Position numbers and translations under genes: made by a program
Shown: piece after piece, positions 7,045-15,181 of the stretch
Position numbering within the stretch: position 1 is the first letter of the stretch
How the letters are laid out: each line of letters opens with the position of its first letter
Assembly (NCBI GenBank): GCA_036745245.1
Contig: DAIOGN010000081.1
Span: 1 to 16,297 of the forward strand
DNA: 16,297 bases
Reading direction: 5' to 3'
Source: DAIOGN01 sp036745245
GTDB lineage: Bacteria > Zixibacteria > MSB-5A5 > JAUVRN01
Notes under the pieces: generated by a model
Told to the model about the DNA's origin: nothing
What the model saw: the letters and a program-made list of their open reading frames with translations, nothing else
Database searches by the model: none

Positions 7045-8727
7045 GCTTCTTCGTATCGGCGCTTCGCGAGCATCCGGAGTTGGCCGTGTTCCTCACCCTG
7101 GCGGTGGGGTTCCTTCTGGGAAGGTTGAAGATAGGCTCGTTCCGCCTGGGCAACGTGGTGGGCACGCTCCTGGCGGGGGTGGTGATCGGGCAACTCGACA
7201 TCAACGTGCCGGGCGTAGTGAAGGTGGTCTTCTTCGACCTGTTCCTGTTTGCCACGGGCTACAAAGTGGGGCCGCAGTTCATCCGCGGACTGGGCAGAAG
7301 CGCCTTGCCGCAGGTGGCACTCACCGTCGTTTTGTGCGTCACGAGCCTCATCGCGGCGGTGACCGCGGCGAAGATTCTGCGCTACGACCCCGGGACGGCG
7401 GCCGGGCTTCTGGCGGGCGCCTTCACGGAATCCACGGTGATCGGCACGGCGTCCGAGACCATTCAGCGGCTGGATNNNNNNNNNNGATCTCCCGGCGGCT
7501 GAACGCGAACGGATGGTGAACAACATCCCCGTGGCGTACGCCGTCTCCTATCTCGTGGGCACAGGCTTTGTGGTGTGGTTTCTCTCCACCCTGGCCCCGC
7601 GCCTCTTGCGCGTGAATCTGAGGGAGGAGAGTCGCAAACTCGAGATCGAACTGGGAGCGACGCCTGAGGAATCCCAGGAGTCCGGGGGCGCGTATCGCCA
7701 ATGGGACGTGCGTGCCTACAAACTGTCGGATGCCTGGGCGGGTCGGACAGTCTCTGAGCTCGAATTATCCTATGCTCCCGAGCGAATTTTCATCAACCGC
7801 ATCCGCCGTGGCAAAAGGATCATGGACGCTACGCCGTCCTCGGTGCTGGAGCGAGGCGATCTTGTGGCCGTGGGCGCGCGGCGCCGCGCACTGGCAGGAG
7901 GCGTGTCGTTCGGTAACGAAGTCGAAGATGCCGGTCTGCTCGACTTTCACATCCAGGTGGTCGACGCCGTGATCACGACAAAGTCGGTGGCCGACCGCAC
8001 GCTTCTCGCCGTGGCAGAGGAACACGGTCGCGGAGTGGCTCTCGTGAAACTCGTCCGAGGGGGGGAAGAAGTCCCGTTCGCTGCATCCACCCCGTTGTAC
8101 CGGGGGGACCTGCTTCAGATCGTAGGGGCCACCGACGACGTCGAACGTGTGGGTCGTGCGCTCGGCTACATCGAGCGGCCGTCGCACGCCACAGACATGG
8201 TGTTCGTGGGCCTCGGCATTCTGCTCGGCGGGCTCGTGGGTCTTCTCTCCGTACGCCTGGGCGGGCTGGATCTGTCGCTCACCGCCTCGGGCGGCGCTCT
8301 CATCATGGGACTGGTGTTCGGCTGGCTGCGCTCCGTGCGCCCCACGTTTGGCCGCATTCCCGAAGCGGCGCTGTGGGTGTTCGACACGGTAGGACTTGCG
8401 GTATTCATCGGAGTGGTGGGCCTGTCGGCCGGACCGGACTTTGTGAGCGGGCTGAAACAGACCGGCCCGAGTCTGTTGGTGGTGGGCTTCCTCGTGGCCG
8501 TCACGCCGCATCTGACCGCGCTGTGGTTCGGCCACAAGGTGCTGAAGATGAATCCGGTGATCCTGTTCGGTGCCTGCAGCGGGGCCGGCACCGTGACGGC
8601 GGCCCTGCGCGCCATTCAGGACGAAGCGGGGAGCAAGCTTCCGGTGCTGGGCTACACCGTGCCTTATGCCGTGGGCAACATCCTGCTCACGGCCTGGGGA
8701 CCGGTGATTGTGCTGTTGATGAAGTGA
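7041..8727 (+). CDS. AspT/YidE-family transporter with two RCK_C domains, interrupted by an assembly gap
   Basis: The first part (145 codons to 7475) and second part (7486 on, 413 residues) are the two halves of one AspT/YidE/YbjL-type protein. The family includes the aspartate:alanine exchanger AspT. The N-terminal membrane half includes LREHPELAVFLTLAVGFLLGRLKIG, FATGYKVGPQF and AFTESTVIGTAS. Two RCK_C/TrkA-C-like regulatory domains follow in the middle: SELELSYAPERIFINRIRRG...LERGDLVAVGA, then LVKLVRGGEEVPF...LYRGDLLQIVGA. The second membrane half has AVFIGVVGLSAGPDFVSGL and the mirrored FGACSGAGTVTAALRAI. The total of about 557-558 residues matches the family length. The likely start is CTG overlapping the cydB stop, because the REHPEL segment upstream of the TTG at 7080 fits the family. 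Substrate is unknown; aspartate/alanine exchange is only one possibility. Confidence 0.85.
7476..7485. other. Run of 10 N (scaffold gap) inside the transporter gene
   Basis: Ten unknown bases separate ...CTGGAT and GATCTC.... The flanking reading frames differ by one if N is counted literally. Fusing the flanks through the shared GAT restores one frame, QRLDLPAAERE, with no residues missing. The number of N is therefore probably a placeholder and not the true length. Confidence 0.95.
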
Positions 8728-8774
8728 TGGAATCGAGCGGCGATGAGTCACGCCCTCGAGGCACGCGATAGCTT

Positions 8775-9548
8775 CTAGGGGAGGTGGGCCAGAAGCAGCC
8801 TGGCTTCATCCTTGTACTTGTCGTCGAGGCGTTTTTCGCTCTCCATCGTGAGAACGTACTCGAGCTTCTGCTGAGCCGTATCGATCTCGTCCATGCGCAG
8901 GTACACTTTGGCCAATTCCAGCCGGTGATGTACCTGGTCGTGGAGTGCAATCGCCTTCTGGTAGTAAACGATGGATTCCTCGAACGAGGCCTTGGGCAGG
9001 TCGCCGAAAAACAGGTTGGCCATGGTCCGCTTCAGGCCCCCGATCGAGGCGATTTCGGCATGCCAGCGGGCCATAACGTGGTAGGCGATGTCGCTCGTCG
9101 GATCAAGCTCGATGGCCCTGAGCGCGTGCTCCCGGATCTGCCAGGACAACCTCACCTGTTCCTTGAATCCCACGACCGTGGCCGAGACGCCCTCGGCGAT
9201 CGAGAGCCATGTGTAAGCAATACAGCTAACACTGTCTGCGATGACGGCCGCCTGGCCATGCCCCATGGCCGCCGCATAGAACTTGCGCTTCTGAGATTTC
9301 TCCGTGGCCAGCTCGCCCAGCTCCACGTACGCGCGAGTCAGGCGCCAGAGGGGCCCCACTTGAGTAGAATCCGCGGCCCGGGCGTGGTGCAAGGCAGACA
9401 GCTCGATGTCATACTGGCCTTCGAGCCTGGCCGAGTCCGCTCTCGCCACGAATTGCTCCGCCGTGCCGGCCGGGCGGGCAGAGGCCACACTCGCCGATGC
9501 AAGAAAAAGCAAGCAGGTCGCCAGAGGTGCGCTATGGGGCCAAGCCAT
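8775..9548 (-). CDS. Exported TPR-repeat protein, RMD-like
   Basis: This protein of about 257 residues has a signal peptide (PLATCLLFLASASVASA) and is otherwise helical. Repeats of the TPR type are visible: ADSARLEGQYDIELSALHHARAADS, IREHALRAIELDPTSDIAYHVMARWH, ASFEESIVYYQKAIALHDQVHHRLELAKVYLRM and IDTAQQKLEYVLTM. The phrases YHVMARWHAEIA and FFGDLPKASFEESI resemble bacterial relatives of the 'regulator of microtubule dynamics' TPR proteins, whose bacterial role is unknown. It is probably periplasmic and used for protein binding. I prefer the ATG at 9548, which begins a compact signal peptide, over the TTG at 9566. It converges with the transporter gene across 47 bases, with no visible terminator. 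Confidence 0.78.
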   Translation of the reverse strand: MAWPHSAPLATCLLFLASASVASARPAGTAEQFVARADSARLEGQYDIELSALHHARAADSTQVGPLWRLTRAYVELGELATEKSQKRKFYAAAMGHGQAAVIADSVSCIAYTWLSIAEGVSATVVGFKEQVRLSWQIREHALRAIELDPTSDIAYHVMARWHAEIASIGGLKRTMANLFFGDLPKASFEESIVYYQKAIALHDQVHHRLELAKVYLRMDEIDTAQQKLEYVLTMESEKRLDDKYKDEARLLLAHLP

Positions 9549-9864
9549 CCGCAGTGGATGGGTCAAGAAGCCGCGGTCGAAGACGTGCGAGGGGAGAGGA
9601 AGTATGAAAGCAGCGAAGAGTGAACGGTGATCATTGCTCTCAAGCTACTGGAATTCGGTCGCGGGGCAACGGGTCGTTTGCGCAATGGCCTGTGGACTGG
9701 ACTACGGAAGCGATCGAGTGAACCCTATCGTCAACGCGGAGAGTCGATTCGCTGTATGGGCCCCATGGCACGGCAGGTCTGCGACTTGACCGGGGCGCAG
9801 ACGATCTCTTACTCGTCTACCCGTGCGTCACCTTGAGCCCGGCCCGCATCAGGAGTAAGGATCG
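9549..9864. other. Intergenic region between divergent genes
   Basis: About 316 bases separate the TPR gene and the YdeI-like gene. A TTGACC at 9786-9791 could be a -35 element for the rightward gene, but no convincing -10 follows. A 69-codon frame at 9627-9836 shows no recognisable domain and no good start site. I see nothing else. Confidence 0.4.
9851..9860 (+). promoter_or_regulatory. Ribosome binding site of the YdeI-like gene
   Basis: AGGAGTAAGG ends four bases before the ATG at 9865; the AGGAG core is nine bases away. It supports this start. Confidence 0.6.
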
Positions 9865-10428
9865 ATGTCGACCAAGCCCATCTTCTTTGCCACGCCCACC
9901 GCATTTCGATCGTGGCTCAGCAAGAATCACCAATCGAAAGGCGAACTTCTGGTGGGCTTCTACAAAAAGAAGTCCGGCAAACCCTGCCTCACCTGGTCGG
10001 AATCTGTGGATGTGGCTCTGTGCTTCGGCTGGATCGACGGCGTGCGTCGGAAATTCAGCGACGAAGCCTACACCATTCGCTTCACGCCGCGCCGTCGGGG
10101 GAGCCACTGGAGCGACATCAACATCAGGAAAGTGGCACAACTCGAGAAGGGCGGGCTCATGACGCCTGCGGGCACGGCCGCCTTCGCGGCTCTGCGCGAA
10201 GGGATGGCGCGCACCTATTCCTACGAGCAGCGAAAGACTGCAGAGTTCGACCGGTCACAACAAAGTGAGTTCAAGCGTGATAAAGATGCCTGGACATTTT
10301 TTTCGTCGCAGGCGCCGTCGTACCGGCAGACGGCCATCTATTGGGTGACGTCGGCGAAGAAGGTCGAAACGCAACAGGCGCGACTCGCGCGGCTCATCGC
10401 CGCCTCCAGGGCAGGGAAAAGGCTTTAA
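9865..10428 (+). CDS. YdeI/OmpD-associated family protein
   Basis: This 187-residue cytoplasmic protein belongs to a family annotated as YdeI/OmpD-associated or bacteriocin-protection; the biochemical activity is not established. The family signature is complete: FRSWLSKNH, then ELLVGFYKKKSGKPCLTWSE, then VALCFGWIDGVRRKF, then IRFTPRRRGSHWSDINI, then GLMTPAGTAAF. The C-terminal part ends in YWVTSAKKVETQQARLARLI. No membrane segment or signal peptide is present. It stands alone, with its own ribosome binding site. It ends four bases from the stop of the convergent amidohydrolase, so transcripts may run into each other. Confidence 0.88.
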   Translation: MSTKPIFFATPTAFRSWLSKNHQSKGELLVGFYKKKSGKPCLTWSESVDVALCFGWIDGVRRKFSDEAYTIRFTPRRRGSHWSDINIRKVAQLEKGGLMTPAGTAAFAALREGMARTYSYEQRKTAEFDRSQQSEFKRDKDAWTFFSSQAPSYRQTAIYWVTSAKKVETQQARLARLIAASRAGKRL

Positions 10429-10432
10429 GCGC

Positions 10433-11500
10433 TCACTTCACGTTCGCCTGTTCCCAGGCCCGCACGCTCTTGCGCGCCGCATCGAAGATCCGCTCATAGT
10501 TGCCCAGGCGCAGCTTCGCGCTCGCTTCCGGGGAGAGCGCGGCGAACAGCGGCGCATACAGATTGTACACCTTCAAATACGACTCCTGGGTGGTCGGCGC
10601 GACTTCGTCGGTGCCAAGCAGGAACCGGTCCGGAAAGCGCTCGATCAGTGCCGCCGTGGCCGCGATCGCTTCGGGAGTTGCCGTGAGGTACTTCGCGGTT
10701 TCGCTCCAGGAGAGATCGATATACAGGTGCGACAGCGAACTGTCGGCCAGCGCGCGCTGGACGATGCCGATCTGGTCGGGCACCGGGTGCACGATGCGCC
10801 CCAGTCCACAGTGCGCCCAGATGATCGTGGCCTGCGGATGGCGTCTGAAGAGCTGGCCCAGCTGTTTGAGCTGGTAGGGCTCCTGGCCGGGTTTCGGAAA
10901 CGGCACGTCGGCGTCGTTGTGGAGAATCACCACGAGCCCCACCTCGGCCGCGAAGTCGAAGATGCGATCGAGGGCCGGATTGGTGAGGCTGGCGTGTTCA
11001 CCGGCCACTTTGCCCGACACGAATTCCTTGTGGATAGTGAACTCGCCGATTCCGGAGAACACCCCGGGGAAGGTCACCAGTACGCGCCGGATGTGATCGG
11101 CGGCGTACATGTCGGCGGGATTGAACCCCGTGATCATCGGGTCGAACCGCGCCTGCTGTTCTTTCGACAGCGACCGGTAGGTCATGGCGATCGCGGCATC
11201 GGTGAACGAGTAATAGTAGAGCGGCGCATCGGTCTGCAGGTAGTACGTGGGCGCGTATTCGCCCGTGTTGCCGTACGACCAGGTCTGCTGCAGGGGAATG
11301 CCGAAGAGCGTGGACCGGCCCACCTTGTCGCCCATGATCTCCAGGAAGGCCGTGGGCGTGATCCCTTCCTGCACGTAATTGGTGATGTGGAAGTGCGAGT
11401 CGTGGAACAGCCAGGGGTCGGCTGCGCACGCCGTGGGAACGGTCCCCAGGCCAATGCAAAGCAAGAGAGCGATCCACCACAGGCCAGACATGCTCTTCAT
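10433..11500 (-). CDS. Exported amidohydrolase (TIM-barrel, Amidohydro_2-like)
   Basis: This 355-residue protein has a signal peptide (LWWIALLLCIGLGTVPTACA, cleavage near residues 26-28). The metal-dependent hydrolase layout is visible: HDSHFH at 33-38 gives the HxH pair on strand 1. GEFTIHKEF follows, then VVILHND, then IIWAHCGLG, and finally FLLGTDE with the last aspartate. Such enzymes hydrolyse amide, ester or lactone bonds or decarboxylate acids; the substrate cannot be read from the sequence. Most relatives are cytoplasmic, so export is notable. The ATG at 11500 follows GGAGGA (11504-11509) and lies 10 bases after the stop of the barrel gene upstream, so they form an operon. A second ATG at 11491 is an alternative start. 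Confidence 0.83.
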   Translation of the reverse strand: MKSMSGLWWIALLLCIGLGTVPTACAADPWLFHDSHFHITNYVQEGITPTAFLEIMGDKVGRSTLFGIPLQQTWSYGNTGEYAPTYYLQTDAPLYYYSFTDAAIAMTYRSLSKEQQARFDPMITGFNPADMYAADHIRRVLVTFPGVFSGIGEFTIHKEFVSGKVAGEHASLTNPALDRIFDFAAEVGLVVILHNDADVPFPKPGQEPYQLKQLGQLFRRHPQATIIWAHCGLGRIVHPVPDQIGIVQRALADSSLSHLYIDLSWSETAKYLTATPEAIAATAALIERFPDRFLLGTDEVAPTTQESYLKVYNLYAPLFAALSPEASAKLRLGNYERIFDAARKSVRAWEQANVK

Positions 11501-11510
11501 ACGTCCTCCG

Positions 11511-12833
11511 TCATAGCAGGAAGTCAGTCGCCAGAGACACCGTGGTGCCGCTCTGGCCCGCAGTGTAATAGCCAAACGTGGAACCCGCGGGCGACTGGTC
11601 GATGCGAATCACGTGCAGATTGATCCGCCACTGCCGGTTCCCGAAGGGATAGAGATTGGCTCCCAACGCAATCTCCCACGGGTGGCGCTCGAAGTCATCG
11701 AGCATGTACGAGGTGACGGCGTACAGGCCCAGATGTTTGGGCACCACCATGTGCATGCCCTGCAGAAAGAATGCGTGGTCCAGGATGGACGTGACGGGCA
11801 GAGGCCCCGTGGCCGCGAAATTCGACATCTTGCGCGCCGAGTACTCCCCCTGAAACGAAAACCCTTTGAACTTGAATCCGGCGTCCACGGCCAGACTCTC
11901 GTAGTCGAGCTTTTCCACCGTGACCGAATCCGCCAGAGCGCCGGTCTCGAAGGGGAACACACCATCCGACAGTCGGATCTGGGTGGCGGCGGGAGGCTGG
12001 TCGTTGGGCGCGTAGCGGCTTTCGCGGCTGTGACAGGCCGACATTCCGAAGCGCGTGGCGAGGTCCTCGTGGTATTCGAGATCTCCCAGGCCGCCGCGCG
12101 GCCCGAATTCACCCGTGGTGGGCATCCACCAGAAACTTCCCGAAAAGGCCATGTCGCGCGAGTCGTTGGTGGCCGTCACGCCGAGCTGGCTCAAGTTCGT
12201 GTTCACGGACAGCGTGTAATAAAACCGCGACAAGGGCGTGCCCGTGATAAATGCGCACGAGGAGAAGCCGCCCCGCATGGCGTCCTCCGCCATCTGGCGG
12301 TCGGCGGCGGCCCAATAGGGCCAGGAGCCCTGAAGGGAGCGGTGGGTGAGGTTGGGGCCCAGGCCCACGCCGAAGGTCAGCCCATTGGACAGAATGTAGC
12401 GCAGGTTGCCGAAGAGCAGAGTCTGCTGCGTCGTCGACAGCGACCAGGCCGTGACGTTGTATCTGAACCGCTTCTCATAGAAGAAACCCGTGAGCCAGAT
12501 GAAGGTGCGATGCCAGTAGAGATCGTGGCGCGCCTTCACCTCGCGTTCGCGTCCGAGGTGGTCGGTGTAGGTCTGCGAGCCGGGCATCTGGTTCAGGTAG
12601 CGGAACAAACCGTACGCACTGATGTTCAGACTGCCTCTCTTGGTCTTGATAATGTCGAAGCCCGAGCCCGGAGTGAATTCGCCCGAGTAGAGGTTCTCGT
12701 ACACCTCCCTGGTCACGGGCAGAGTGGAATCCTCCAGAACGGGCATGGGCGCTTCATCCTGGGCCAGCGCGCCAGACGCGAGACCTGCTACCAGGCCCAG
12801 CAGGATACTTGAGATTCTATATGTGCGATTCAA
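11511..12833 (-). CDS. Outer-membrane beta-barrel protein, porin-like
   Basis: This 440-residue protein has a signal peptide (ISSILLGLVAGLASGALAQ). It is then rich in alternating aromatic/hydrophobic strands, for example RGSLNISAYGLFRYL, KRFRYNVTAWSLSTT, GLTFGVGLGPNLT and FKGFSFQGEYSARK. It ends in TVSLATDFLL, with a terminal hydrophobic strand as in Gram-negative barrels. The style recalls OprP/OprO-type porins, but I cannot name the family with confidence. Two cysteines, in FSSCAFI and MSACHSR, are uncommon in barrels. The start is TTG at 12833 behind GGGGGAA (12837-12843); no in-frame ATG lies near enough to keep the signal peptide. It sits between glutaminase and amidohydrolase and probably supplies the outer-membrane passage for their substrates. 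Confidence 0.75.
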   Translation of the reverse strand: MNRTYRISSILLGLVAGLASGALAQDEAPMPVLEDSTLPVTREVYENLYSGEFTPGSGFDIIKTKRGSLNISAYGLFRYLNQMPGSQTYTDHLGREREVKARHDLYWHRTFIWLTGFFYEKRFRYNVTAWSLSTTQQTLLFGNLRYILSNGLTFGVGLGPNLTHRSLQGSWPYWAAADRQMAEDAMRGGFSSCAFITGTPLSRFYYTLSVNTNLSQLGVTATNDSRDMAFSGSFWWMPTTGEFGPRGGLGDLEYHEDLATRFGMSACHSRESRYAPNDQPPAATQIRLSDGVFPFETGALADSVTVEKLDYESLAVDAGFKFKGFSFQGEYSARKMSNFAATGPLPVTSILDHAFFLQGMHMVVPKHLGLYAVTSYMLDDFERHPWEIALGANLYPFGNRQWRINLHVIRIDQSPAGSTFGYYTAGQSGTTVSLATDFLL

Positions 12834-12854
12834 TGGTTCCCCCGTGTGCAGAAA

Positions 12855-12885
12855 CGGGGCACGGTGCCGTTCGCGCCGTGCCCCG
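12855..12885 (-). terminator. Terminator-like hairpin between glutaminase and barrel genes
   Basis: CGGGGCACGG (12855-12864) and CCGTGCCCCG (12876-12885) form a perfect ten-base stem with an 11-base loop. Read leftward, it is followed only by GTTTC, so the U-tract is short. It may stop part of the transcription after the glutaminase gene and lower expression of the two genes beyond. It could also protect an mRNA end after processing. Confidence 0.5.
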
Positions 12886-12912
12886 CGGTGTGGCGTTTTA
12901 AGCGTGAGTTCG

Positions 12913-13941
12913 CTACTTCTTACCCAAAGGCGCCGGCGCGTACGGGTTGCCGCCCAGCGCGTTCGACACGTCGGCGATGGCCTTCTGCGCCTTCACACTG
13001 TTGCCCGCGGCATCGAGCGGCGGGGAGATCGCTGCGATGCCGAACTTGCCCGGCGAAACCGCCAGGATCCCGCCACCCACGCCGCTCTTGGCCGGCAGGC
13101 CGGTGCGGAAGAGCCACTGGCCCGAGTCGTCATACAGGCCGGCGGTGGCCATCACGGCCAGAACCTCCGGTACGTTTTCGGTGCTCATCACCTGCTTGGC
13201 CGTCACCGGATTCTTGCCGCCGTTGGCCAGCGTGGCGGCCATGGTGGCCAGGTCGAGCGCGTTCACGTTCACCGCGCACTGCTTCGTGTAGATGTCGCAC
13301 GCCCGCAGCGGCTCCGACTGGATATGTCCGTAGGCGTACATGAGCATCGAGATCGCCTGGTTGCGCTGATTGGTCTCCGCCTCGGAGACGAACACTTCCT
13401 GGTTCACCAGAAGCGGCCGGCCTGCGAAGTCGCTGTACGCGCTGATGATCTTGTTCCAGATCTCCTCGGCCGAGGCGCCGGACACCATGCTGGTGGACGT
13501 GATGGCGCCGGGGTTCACCATGGCGTTCATCTGCGCGCCCCGGTATTGCTCGATGGCCACGATGGAGTTGAACACCTGGCCTGTGGCGTCCACGCCCATG
13601 TTGTTCAGAATGGCCTCCGGGCTCTGCTCCTGCATCACCAGGGCCATGGTGAACACCTTCGAGATCGACTGGATCGACACTTCGGAGGTGACGTCCCCGA
13701 TGGTGTACACCTTGCCATCCACCGTGACCACGGCAATGCCGAAGATCTTCGGATCCACCTTTGCCAGAGCAGGGATGTAGTCGGCGTTCTTGCCTTCGGC
13801 CAGATTGAGGTATTTGGTGTGGGCGTCCGTCAGCGCCGCCTGGACCACTTCCTTCTTATAGAGGTCTTTCGCGGCCACCTGGCCGGCCACGAGGCAGACG
13901 GCCACGGCCGCCAACAAGAGGATCGTTCTATTCGTTTTCAT
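12913..13941 (-). CDS. glsA: Glutaminase A, exported
   Basis: Glutaminase hydrolyses L-glutamine to glutamate and ammonia. This 342-residue protein has the serine-hydrolase fold related to beta-lactamases. The nucleophile motif SxxK is S92-I-S-K95 (in SIQSISKVF). Other family signatures follow: MVNPGAI, SEAETNQRNQAI, and LPAKSGVGGGILAVSPGKFGIA near the C-terminus. It begins with a signal peptide (TILLLAAVAVCLVAGQVAA, cleavage near residue 24), so it should act in the periplasm; E. coli-type glutaminases are cytoplasmic. The ATG at 13941 follows AGGGAG (13950-13955). It starts 21 bases after the porin stop, so it is probably on the same transcript. Ammonia and glutamate made outside the inner membrane would need their own uptake systems, which are not in this window. 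Confidence 0.94.
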   Translation of the reverse strand: MKTNRTILLLAAVAVCLVAGQVAAKDLYKKEVVQAALTDAHTKYLNLAEGKNADYIPALAKVDPKIFGIAVVTVDGKVYTIGDVTSEVSIQSISKVFTMALVMQEQSPEAILNNMGVDATGQVFNSIVAIEQYRGAQMNAMVNPGAITSTSMVSGASAEEIWNKIISAYSDFAGRPLLVNQEVFVSEAETNQRNQAISMLMYAYGHIQSEPLRACDIYTKQCAVNVNALDLATMAATLANGGKNPVTAKQVMSTENVPEVLAVMATAGLYDDSGQWLFRTGLPAKSGVGGGILAVSPGKFGIAAISPPLDAAGNSVKAQKAIADVSNALGGNPYAPAPLGKK

Positions 13942-13962
13942 GATTCCTGCTCCCTGGATGAA

Positions 13963-15150
13963 TTATAGTAACTTCGAAAAGTTGTACTTGAACGACACCT
14001 GCACCTTGAAGATGTCCGCCATCCAGCCGTCCGTGAAGTTCTCGCGCTGGCCCCACTGAAACTCCACGCCCGCCATGACGTTGGGCGCGGGGTAGTACAT
14101 CACGTTGCCCAGGGCATACTGGCCCTTGGCAAACGCGGAAGGCGACATGGCGTCGGTGTTGTCGATGTCGATCATGGAGTAGCCGATCGCTGTGGAGAAG
14201 CGTGTGTTCCAGGTGTGATCCAGGAAGGCCGTGATGCCCAGAACCGGCAGGGCCTCGCCCGTCACCGGCGTCACCGTGTTGCCGGGATTGGTCTGAGCGC
14301 CGATGTCCACGGGCGCGTCGTTCATGTAGTTCTGGATCGCTTCGCCGTACACCACCGCCAGGCGGGCCGTATTCTCGGGATTGAATTTCAAATTCGAACT
14401 CAGGTTGAGGCCCCAGCCGATGGCGTCGCCGGACAGGTTCAGCGAATCGGCGTTCATGTCTTTCCACTCCATGTAGCGCACGATGCCAGCCACTTCCACG
14501 TAGCCCCACGGGCGTCCCATGCGGTACTCGGCCGACACGTCGGGCAGTGGAAACCGTGGCACGATGTCCACCAATTCCACTCGTCCCGCGTAGGTGCCTG
14601 CGTCCGCCGAGGCGCCGGGGCGTTCGAGCGCAACGGTGAGGCGCGTGTCACCCTGGATGGGCATCCAGCGCACCTGCACGTTTCGGAAAAACGCCATGCC
14701 GGTGGGTCCCCAATACTCCACCGAGTTGGGGAACACGTCGATGTCCATGAACGGGCTCCAGTACTGCCCGGCGCCCACCTTTCCCAGTTCGCCGTAGGCA
14801 TGGCGCAACCGGATCGTGGTCTGCCCGGCGTCCACGCCGGTGCCGAACATTTCAAACTCGAACTGCGTCCTCAAATCGCCCAGGTCCGTGGACGTGAACG
14901 ACTTGAAGCCCAGGCGGGTCTGGCGCACGCTGAAGTAGGCGTTTCCGTCGGCCCCGAACTCGTCCTTGAACGAAGGCAGCTTCGTTGGCCGCACCACATC
15001 GTACCAGTCGGGGTGGATCTGGCGGGCGTTGTAGCCCGCGTCCATCATGGCGAAGCCGTACACCTCAAACGTCGATGGCGACTGTGCCGATGCGGGGCCG
15101 GACAGATGAAGACAGGCGAGAAACGCTGCAAGAACTCCGTATTTCCTCAT
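13963..15150 (-). CDS. DcaP-family outer-membrane porin
   Basis: DcaP-type porins are trimeric outer-membrane channels; the Acinetobacter member favours small negatively charged molecules such as dicarboxylates. This 395-residue protein has a signal peptide (VLAAFLACLHLSGPASA). Its order of segments is very typical: VYGFAMMDAGYN at the first strand, YFSVRQTRLGFK, LRTQFEFEMFGTGVDAGQTT, IRLRHAYGEL, then FMDIDVFPNSVEYWGPTGM. The C-terminus FKVQVSFKYNFSKLL is a strand pattern recognised by the barrel-insertion machinery. The ATG at 15150 follows AAAGGA (15161-15166). A longer in-frame start exists at 15210 but would put charged residues before the signal peptide. It is the first gene of the porin-glutaminase-barrel-amidohydrolase run. 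Confidence 0.9.
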   Translation of the reverse strand: MRKYGVLAAFLACLHLSGPASAQSPSTFEVYGFAMMDAGYNARQIHPDWYDVVRPTKLPSFKDEFGADGNAYFSVRQTRLGFKSFTSTDLGDLRTQFEFEMFGTGVDAGQTTIRLRHAYGELGKVGAGQYWSPFMDIDVFPNSVEYWGPTGMAFFRNVQVRWMPIQGDTRLTVALERPGASADAGTYAGRVELVDIVPRFPLPDVSAEYRMGRPWGYVEVAGIVRYMEWKDMNADSLNLSGDAIGWGLNLSSNLKFNPENTARLAVVYGEAIQNYMNDAPVDIGAQTNPGNTVTPVTGEALPVLGITAFLDHTWNTRFSTAIGYSMIDIDNTDAMSPSAFAKGQYALGNVMYYPAPNVMAGVEFQWGQRENFTDGWMADIFKVQVSFKYNFSKLL

Positions 15151-15181
15151 GACGATCGACTCCTTTCGTTCCATGGGGCCG

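Noticed and set aside
9786..9815. Promoter starting with TTGACC before the YdeI-like gene
   Set aside because: No -10 element with an acceptable match lies 16-18 bases downstream.
9627..9836. 69-codon open frame in the intergenic region before the YdeI-like gene
   Set aside because: No domain, signal or helix pattern. It starts without a convincing ribosome binding site and has ordinary length for chance in this DNA.
11478..11500. Lipoprotein signal in the amidohydrolase (TAC near residue 25)
   Set aside because: The residue three before the cysteine is proline rather than the usual leucine-like residue, and an ACA/AD signal-peptidase I site fits better.
11613..12812. 399-codon open frame antisense to the barrel gene
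   Set aside because: The minus-strand frame has a signal peptide and barrel pattern; this one has neither and no ribosome binding site.
12724..13968. 414-codon open frame antisense to glutaminase
   Set aside because: It covers the unmistakable glutaminase gene and encodes a His/Arg-rich product without known motifs.
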